DNA from: CAYFPX01 sp964519895 | GTDB taxonomy: Bacteria > Myxococcota_A > UBA796 > CAJQPC01 | Reading direction: 5' to 3' | NCBI GenBank assembly: GCA_964519895.1 | Contig: CAZFLE010000010.1 | Span: forward strand, 46,202 to 110,201 | Length of the DNA: 64,000 bases | Shown here: piece by piece, positions 58,166 to 64,000 of the stretch | How positions within the stretch are numbered: position 1 is the stretch's first letter | Layout: each line of letters starts with the position of its first letter | The notes under the pieces: model-generated | What the model saw: only the letters and a program-made list of their open reading frames with translations | What the model was told of the DNA's origin: nothing | Databases searched by the model: none | Position numbers and translations under genes: made by a program

Positions 58166-59380
58166 ATGGCCCCCTTGTGGTTGCTCGTCCTCGCGCCGTT
58201 GGTCCACGCCCAGACCTACATCACCGACATCTCCGACGAGGTCGAGCTCTCCCTGGCCGGGGGTTGGGCCCGGGTCTTTCCAGCCGACGAGGGCTGGCAC
58301 TTCCTGTGGGCCGCCGGCGGGGACTTCGTGCTGCTGCCGATGACCGATGACTACGAGGTCAAGGATCGGGGTCGCAAGAACCTGACCGGGGACTCGGACA
58401 TGATCGACCACGCGATCACGACCTGTCCCGATGGCACGTACCTGCACGCTGCGTCAGCCGACGAGAACTGGTCAGGCGAGTACGCCAAGGCGTTCCGGTA
58501 CACCGCGGACTTCGATCTGATCAGCGAGGCCGTCATCGCCGAGAAGGGATCTGGACGGCGGCACAACGACCTCCCCATCCTGTGCAGCGGCGTCGGAGAC
58601 TGGACCTCCTTTGCCATCGACTACGGCATCTCCGACTTCGCTCGCCTGGGCACAGAGCTCGACGTCGAAGTCGAGCACGAGGTCACCGGCATCGTGCCGA
58701 CCGAGGGGGCGACGCTGCTGAGGGACCCCTGGACCGGGGACATCCTGATGGTCAACAGCCACCACTACGACAACGGGCTGTCCTTCAACCGCTTCGACGA
58801 GGACATGAAGACCGTGGTCGAGGAGTTCGGCGCCGCTGTCGTGCCCAGCAACGAAGACGCGTACTGGGCCCAGGCCGCGATGACCATCGGGCAGCACGTG
58901 GTGGTCGCCTTCATGAGCCGGGACAAGAACGACGGCTTCGCCGATGACTGGGGCGACGTCTGGATCGCCGTCTTCGATCAGAACTGGGACGCGGTCGAGG
59001 TGCAGCAGGTCTCCCACAACCAGCCTCCGGGCGGGGGCATGCGACCGGGCCTGGCCCGCAAGGACGACATCCTGGTGCTCAGCTACGACCGCTATGACCC
59101 GGACACCAACAAGGTCATCCCCGGCGTGTTCGAGCTCAAGCTGGACCTGGACGCCCTGGGCGGCGGTGCCGGCACCGGCGACACCGGCTTCGACGATCCG
59201 GATCCACAGGACCCGGACGACGGGGAGAGCACCGGGACCGACCCCGACGCCGGTGGCTGCTTCGGCGGCGGTGACTCGGACGCGCCCCCACCGCCAGAGA
59301 CCGCTCTGATCCTGGTGCCCTGGCTCTACCGCCTGCGTCGTCGTCCCAAGAGCAGCAATCCCAGCCCGACCAGGATCTGA
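58166..59380 (+). CDS. Secreted beta-rich protein with C-terminal sorting-like tail
   Basis: 404 residues. GGAGGA lies 7 bases before ATG 58166; MAPLWLLVLAPLVHAQ is a Sec signal. The body looks like a beta-propeller (PDGTYLHAASADENWSGEYA, NDLPILCSGVGDWTSFAIDY, LMVNSHHYDNGLSFNRFDED). The tail has a Gly/Asp/Pro spacer, GGCFGGGDSD, then a short hydrophobic stretch ALILVPWLYRLRRRPK, which matches MYXO-CTERM-like sorting signals in outline (Cys, helix, Arg). Function unknown. It starts 80 bases beyond the hsa operators on the opposite strand. Confidence 0.65.
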   Translation: MAPLWLLVLAPLVHAQTYITDISDEVELSLAGGWARVFPADEGWHFLWAAGGDFVLLPMTDDYEVKDRGRKNLTGDSDMIDHAITTCPDGTYLHAASADENWSGEYAKAFRYTADFDLISEAVIAEKGSGRRHNDLPILCSGVGDWTSFAIDYGISDFARLGTELDVEVEHEVTGIVPTEGATLLRDPWTGDILMVNSHHYDNGLSFNRFDEDMKTVVEEFGAAVVPSNEDAYWAQAAMTIGQHVVVAFMSRDKNDGFADDWGDVWIAVFDQNWDAVEVQQVSHNQPPGGGMRPGLARKDDILVLSYDRYDPDTNKVIPGVFELKLDLDALGGGAGTGDTGFDDPDPQDPDDGESTGTDPDAGGCFGGGDSDAPPPPETALILVPWLYRLRRRPKSSNPSPTRI

Positions 59381-60609
59381 CGCCCGTGTCCTGAAGCGGC
59401 CGGGTTGCAGCCGCAGGCGACTTCCTGCTGATCCTGCTCGTAGTAGGGATCCGCAGGCCTGGATGCGCTCCCTGAGTCCCCGGTGTCTCCATCGGCTGTG
59501 TCGCCGGGAGCGGAGTCCTCGGGACCTGGGCCGGTGTCTGCGTCGTCGGTGCCCCCGGTGTCCGGCGGCGGGTCCTCGGTGTCAGATCCCTCGTCGGCGG
59601 TGGTGGTGAAGGCCACGGTCAGCCGCCAGGCGTCGACCCAGGCGTCTGAGTCGCGGTTGCCTTCCGGGTGGTCGTGCAGGGTGATCCGGCCTCGCGTGGC
59701 GTCCGTCGAAGTCCACGTCCAGCTGCCTCTGTCGGCGGTCAGGTCCACGCTGTGCCAGTCCAGGGCCGTGCCATTGAAGACCGTGCCTGCGGTGCCTTCG
59801 CCATCGAGCAGCAGCTGGACCTCGTACTTGCCGCTGTCGTACTGGGTGCGCGCCTTCACCTCGAGCGTGACGCTGTCCAGGGTCTCTTCGCCGACCGGAT
59901 CGCAGAGGTCCCAGCCCCACGCCATCAGGTACTCGCCGGCGTCGACGTTGGGCGTGGTGGCCTCGACGCCGTCCGGTGCACCCTTGGCCTGCTTCTCATC
60001 CGTCCAGTCCACCGCGTCGAGCTCTGTGGCATAGGCCACCTGGGTGTGTGCGCCGAGTCCCGGGAACTCCGCGCAGTCCGCGATCTCCTCTCCCGGGTCC
60101 GGGTCTGGCTCCTGGGTGTCGCCGCCGGCCTCGACCAGCGTGAAGCGTGTGGCGTTGGCGGCGTCGCTGTCGTCGTCGTCGGTCCCGTCCAGGGTCACCG
60201 AACAGCCACCGCGGCCACTGCCGCACCAGTAGTCGCCCAGGCTGATCCAGCCACTGGCGCCGTCGCCGTACTGGTCCACCACCACCTTGGTGGTCGCCCC
60301 GGTCCCGTCGGTGACCACGTGATCGGCGTCCCGGGTCCTGTTCTCCGTGAGCCGGAAGTGCACGGCTATCTCATAGGTGCCCTCCTGGGGCAGATCCGGC
60401 GACCACGTGGCGGTGCCGCGACGGTCGTCGCCACCGACGGTGTGCGACAGGTAGTGGTACTCGGTGTCACCGCCGTCGTAGCCGTGGCCATTGGTCGACC
60501 AGGTGGTCCAGTCGTCCCCTGTCGTGGTGAAGCCAGGGGAGCCGTCCTCGTCGTCGACGATGACTTCCTGGGCCAGGGCGGGCAGGGTCAGGGCAAGGGT
60601 GAGCAGCAT
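59326..60609 (-). CDS. Secreted golvesin-like protein with MYXO-CTERM-like tail
   Basis: 427 residues: Sec signal MLLTLALTLPALAQ, a golvesin/xanthan-lyase-C-terminal-like domain (EYHYLSHTVGGDDRRGTATW, LPQEGTYEIAVHFRLTENRT), a second beta-sandwich, an Asp/Gly/Thr linker, then VACGCNPAASGHGRQILVGL followed by GLLLLGRRRRR. The Cys-x-Cys, helix and Arg5 match the MYXO-CTERM sorting signal, which targets proteins to the outer surface of Myxococcota. Its last 55 bases overlap the 3' end of the convergent gene. Adhesion or polymer binding likely. Confidence 0.7.
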   Translation of the reverse strand: MLLTLALTLPALAQEVIVDDEDGSPGFTTTGDDWTTWSTNGHGYDGGDTEYHYLSHTVGGDDRRGTATWSPDLPQEGTYEIAVHFRLTENRTRDADHVVTDGTGATTKVVVDQYGDGASGWISLGDYWCGSGRGGCSVTLDGTDDDDSDAANATRFTLVEAGGDTQEPDPDPGEEIADCAEFPGLGAHTQVAYATELDAVDWTDEKQAKGAPDGVEATTPNVDAGEYLMAWGWDLCDPVGEETLDSVTLEVKARTQYDSGKYEVQLLLDGEGTAGTVFNGTALDWHSVDLTADRGSWTWTSTDATRGRITLHDHPEGNRDSDAWVDAWRLTVAFTTTADEGSDTEDPPPDTGGTDDADTGPGPEDSAPGDTADGDTGDSGSASRPADPYYEQDQQEVACGCNPAASGHGRQILVGLGLLLLGRRRRR

Positions 60610-60659
60610 GGGCGTGGCTGCGGTGCCGAGGGGCAGCCTCCCAGGGTGGGCCGAGCTTG

Positions 60660-60675
60660 TCTACTCGTGAGTAGA
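60660..60675. promoter_or_regulatory. Inverted repeat TCTACTC-GT-GAGTAGA
   Basis: Two perfect 7-bp arms with a 2-base spacer in the 124-base gap between the divergent golvesin-like and kinase genes. The size fits a TetR/MarR-like operator, and a -10 element could overlap it. No cognate regulator adjacent. Confidence 0.4.
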
Positions 60676-60733
60676 TTCCCTGACGATTCCTGGACACGAC
60701 ACGGCGACAGGGAGCACCGGTACACTGCCGCCG

Positions 60734-62416
<1,683 letters not shown>

Positions 62417-62425
62417 GCTGGGCGG

Positions 62426-63325
62426 GTGATCACCTTCCTCCTCAGCGTGGCCGCGGCCCTGGCGGCGCCAGACGTGGTCGTGCTCCGTTCGGACAGCCTG
62501 CAGACCTACGCGGTGCCGGTCCAAGCCCTGCGGGATGGCCTGGACGGTCACGTGGTCGTCGTGGACCTGGAGGGGAACAAGGCCCAGGGCCAGGCCGCCG
62601 CCGACCGCATTCGCTCCGATCCCCCCAAGGTCCTCGTCGCCCTTGGGGCCAAGGCGGCCTGGATCGCCCAGACGGAGCTGCCGGAGCTGCCTCTGGTCTA
62701 CGCCATGGTGGTGTCGCCGGAGCGCTACGGCATCCGTGGCCAGGGCGTGACGGGCGTGTCCCACCACGTCGAGCCGGACATGCAGCTCGCCCAGCTGTCC
62801 CTGGTCGCGCCAGACGTCAAGAAGCTCGGCATGATCCTGTCCAAGGACAACGACTCCCTGGACAGCGCCGCGGCCATCGCCGCTGCGGAACGGGCCGGCT
62901 TGGAGCTCCGTGTCCTCCGTGTCACGACAGAGCGGCACGTCCGCAAGGCCTGGCAGCACCTGCGGGCCGACGTGGACGCACTGTGGATCGTGCCCGACCC
63001 CTTGGTCGTCACGCCCGAGAACTTCCGCTACCTGCGGGACCAGGCCAACTACGCTGGTATGCCCACCATCGCGTCCAGCGAGGACCTGGTGCGGGCAGGA
63101 GCGCTGATGTGCGTGGCGCCGGATCGCCAGGTGGTCGGGGATCAGCTCGTCGCCCTCACGACGCGGCTGCTCGAGGGCACGCCCATCGACGAGCTCCCGC
63201 TCGAGGAGCCGGGGAGCGTGCGGGTGCTGCTGAACGTCGAGACCCAAGAGGCCATCGGGCTGGAGATCGACGAGTTCACCCTGGACTTCGTGGACGAGGT
63301 CGTCCGGGAGACAGGGCGGCGCTGA
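62426..63325 (+). CDS. ABC-transporter substrate-binding protein (TrpX/DUF534-like)
   Basis: 299 residues with a Sec signal (MITFLLSVAAALAA) and a periplasmic-binding fold of the ABC_sub_bind (DUF534) type: LQTYAVPVQALRDGL, DPPKVLVALGAKAAWIAQTE, LPLVYAMVVSPERYGI, VTGVSHHVEPDMQLAQLSLV, ALWIVPDPLVVTPENFRYLR and MPTIASSEDLVRAGALMCVA. Members bind aromatic amino acids or similar ligands. No ABC permease or ATPase is adjacent. GTG start 9 bases after the kinase stop, so it is in an operon with the kinase, hinting at a sensory rather than transport role. Confidence 0.8.
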   Translation: MITFLLSVAAALAAPDVVVLRSDSLQTYAVPVQALRDGLDGHVVVVDLEGNKAQGQAAADRIRSDPPKVLVALGAKAAWIAQTELPELPLVYAMVVSPERYGIRGQGVTGVSHHVEPDMQLAQLSLVAPDVKKLGMILSKDNDSLDSAAAIAAAERAGLELRVLRVTTERHVRKAWQHLRADVDALWIVPDPLVVTPENFRYLRDQANYAGMPTIASSEDLVRAGALMCVAPDRQVVGDQLVALTTRLLEGTPIDELPLEEPGSVRVLLNVETQEAIGLEIDEFTLDFVDEVVRETGRR

Positions 63326-63380
63326 TCAGTGCTTGCAGCAAAGGTGCAGGGGTGTGGGCCCGTCCGGCGTAGAGTGCCCC

Positions 63381-63926
63381 ATGTCGTGGTTGGACCGCCT
63401 GTCGAACGTGATCAAGGGACTGGCCGAAGAGAAGCTCTCGGCGCTGGAGTCCAACAACCCTGATGCAGTCTTCGCAGCGGCTGTCGACGCCGCTGGGGAG
63501 CGCATCGGGGAGCTCAGAGACCGCCTGGTTCAGCTCCTGGCGGACCAGGACAGGAAGGGGGAGTCCGAGGCCCTGACGGCCCTGATCGCCCAGACCCGCG
63601 AGGCCCTGGACAAGACCCAGCGCGACCTGGAGGCCCTGCGCACCGAGCGCACTCGAGCGCTGGCGCAGCGCGAGCTCGCCGCCGCCCAGGTCGCTGTGGC
63701 CGACCTGAAGCAAGGGCTGAGCCAGCACGCCGACATCCAGGCCGTGGGCACGGTCCGGAGCGACATCGAGCGCACCCACGAGAAGGCCCACGAGGGCTGG
63801 CTGGACGGCGAGGGTCGGCCGGTGCACGCCAGGGTGGCGAAGCTCCAGCAGCGGTCTGCCGAGGACCGCGCGCGAGAGGAGCTCGCTCGCCTGAAGGCGG
63901 CCCGCGACGCGCCGGCCGAGGAATAG
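63381..63926 (+). CDS. Coiled-coil protein (hypothetical, PspA-like)
   Basis: 181 residues, mostly helical: MSWLDRLSNVIKGLAEEKLS, LIAQTREALDKTQRDLEALR, TERTRALAQRELAAAQVAVA and a basic/acidic end ARLKAARDAPAEE. Heptad-like Leu/Ala spacing predicts a long coiled coil, as in PspA/IM30-type membrane-stress proteins, but no diagnostic motif confirms it. Start ATG 63381, 55 bases after the binding-protein stop. Confidence 0.6.
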   Translation: MSWLDRLSNVIKGLAEEKLSALESNNPDAVFAAAVDAAGERIGELRDRLVQLLADQDRKGESEALTALIAQTREALDKTQRDLEALRTERTRALAQRELAAAQVAVADLKQGLSQHADIQAVGTVRSDIERTHEKAHEGWLDGEGRPVHARVAKLQQRSAEDRAREELARLKAARDAPAEE

Positions 63927-63938
63927 CGCGGCCTAGAT

Positions 63939-64000
63939 CTAGAGCACGCGAAAGTCGAAGGTGTAGGTCACGAGCGCCAGCTCGCCAGAGCGCAACGCGG
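63939..64000 (-). CDS. C-terminal fragment of a minus-strand gene (TonB-like?)
   Basis: Only the last 20 residues are in the window: LRSGELALVTYTFDFRVL before TAG. The beta-strand 'VTYTFDFRV' is like the last strand of TonB/AgmX-type C-terminal domains in Myxococcota. Too short for a real call. Palindromic CTAGATCTAG follows between this stop and the coiled-coil gene. Confidence 0.3.
   Translation of the reverse strand, partial: ALRSGELALVTYTFDFRVL

Overview
The window is a GC-rich, tightly packed bacterial chromosome segment with many GTG starts and 4-nt ATGA/GTGA overlaps. It carries no tRNA or rRNA that I can see and no gap above about 190 bases. Secreted lipoproteins with PKD, FG-GAP and Asp/Thr/Gly-rich linkers, two PEGA-type serine/threonine kinases with Glu-Pro linkers, and a MYXO-CTERM-like C-terminus (Cys-x-Cys, hydrophobic helix, Arg tail) point to a Myxococcota-like Gram-negative. 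The phylum is an inference.

The main content is a dispersed sterol (cholesterol/phytosterol) catabolic regulon. Ten 14-bp sites fitting or nearly fitting the mycobacterial KstR operator (T-N2-AAC-N2-GTT-N2-A) lie just upstream of catabolic operons and at no other genes I examined. (1) 4564-4603 drives SCP2, two DUF35 proteins, Ltp4- and Ltp3-like aldolase/thiolase-fold proteins and a FadD19/17-like CoA ligase (1-4545, minus): side-chain removal, possibly of C24-branched sterols. (2) 30570-30603 drives a FadE, fadA6, a second FadE, fadE30, ipdF and a MaoC pair (24585-30563, minus). (3) 34680 drives fadE31, and a degenerate site at 36053 sits before an enoyl-CoA hydratase. (4) 46734-46781 is a divergent control region: echA20-ipdA-ipdB-ipdC to the left and fadD3-SRPBCC-fadD to the right. 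(5) 58052-58085 drives an amidohydrolase, hsaA, hsaC and hsaD (54288-58037, minus), with a Tat-exported carotenoid-oxygenase-family protein behind. Two more SDRs (9307-10212; 10829-11581) resemble the steroid-cluster proteins Rv3548c and Rv3549c.

Together these genes give nearly all known enzymes for rings C/D (HIP-CoA: fadD3, ipdF, fadE30, ipdC, echA20, ipdAB, fadA6, fadE31 and two more FadEs), three for rings A/B (hsaA, hsaC, hsaD) and part of the side-chain pathway. kshAB, kstD, hsaB, hsaEFG, a side-chain P450, fadA5, mce4 and the cognate KstR repressor are not in the window.

The remaining regions are cell-envelope and signalling genes: polytopic glycosyltransferase-like proteins (5006-8385), a retinol-saturase-like flavoprotein divergent from a TetR regulator (11582-13923), lipoproteins (13924-20810, 30619-32468, 36068-37552), a degenerate cyclase-like SRPBCC protein (22783-24540), a hybrid histidine kinase followed by a 166-bp palindromic element (37666-39507), a truncated ECF sigma factor (42842-43354), an M16 peptidase fused to a membrane domain (50544-52466), and a kinase / ABC-type binding protein / coiled-coil group at the right end (60734-63926).
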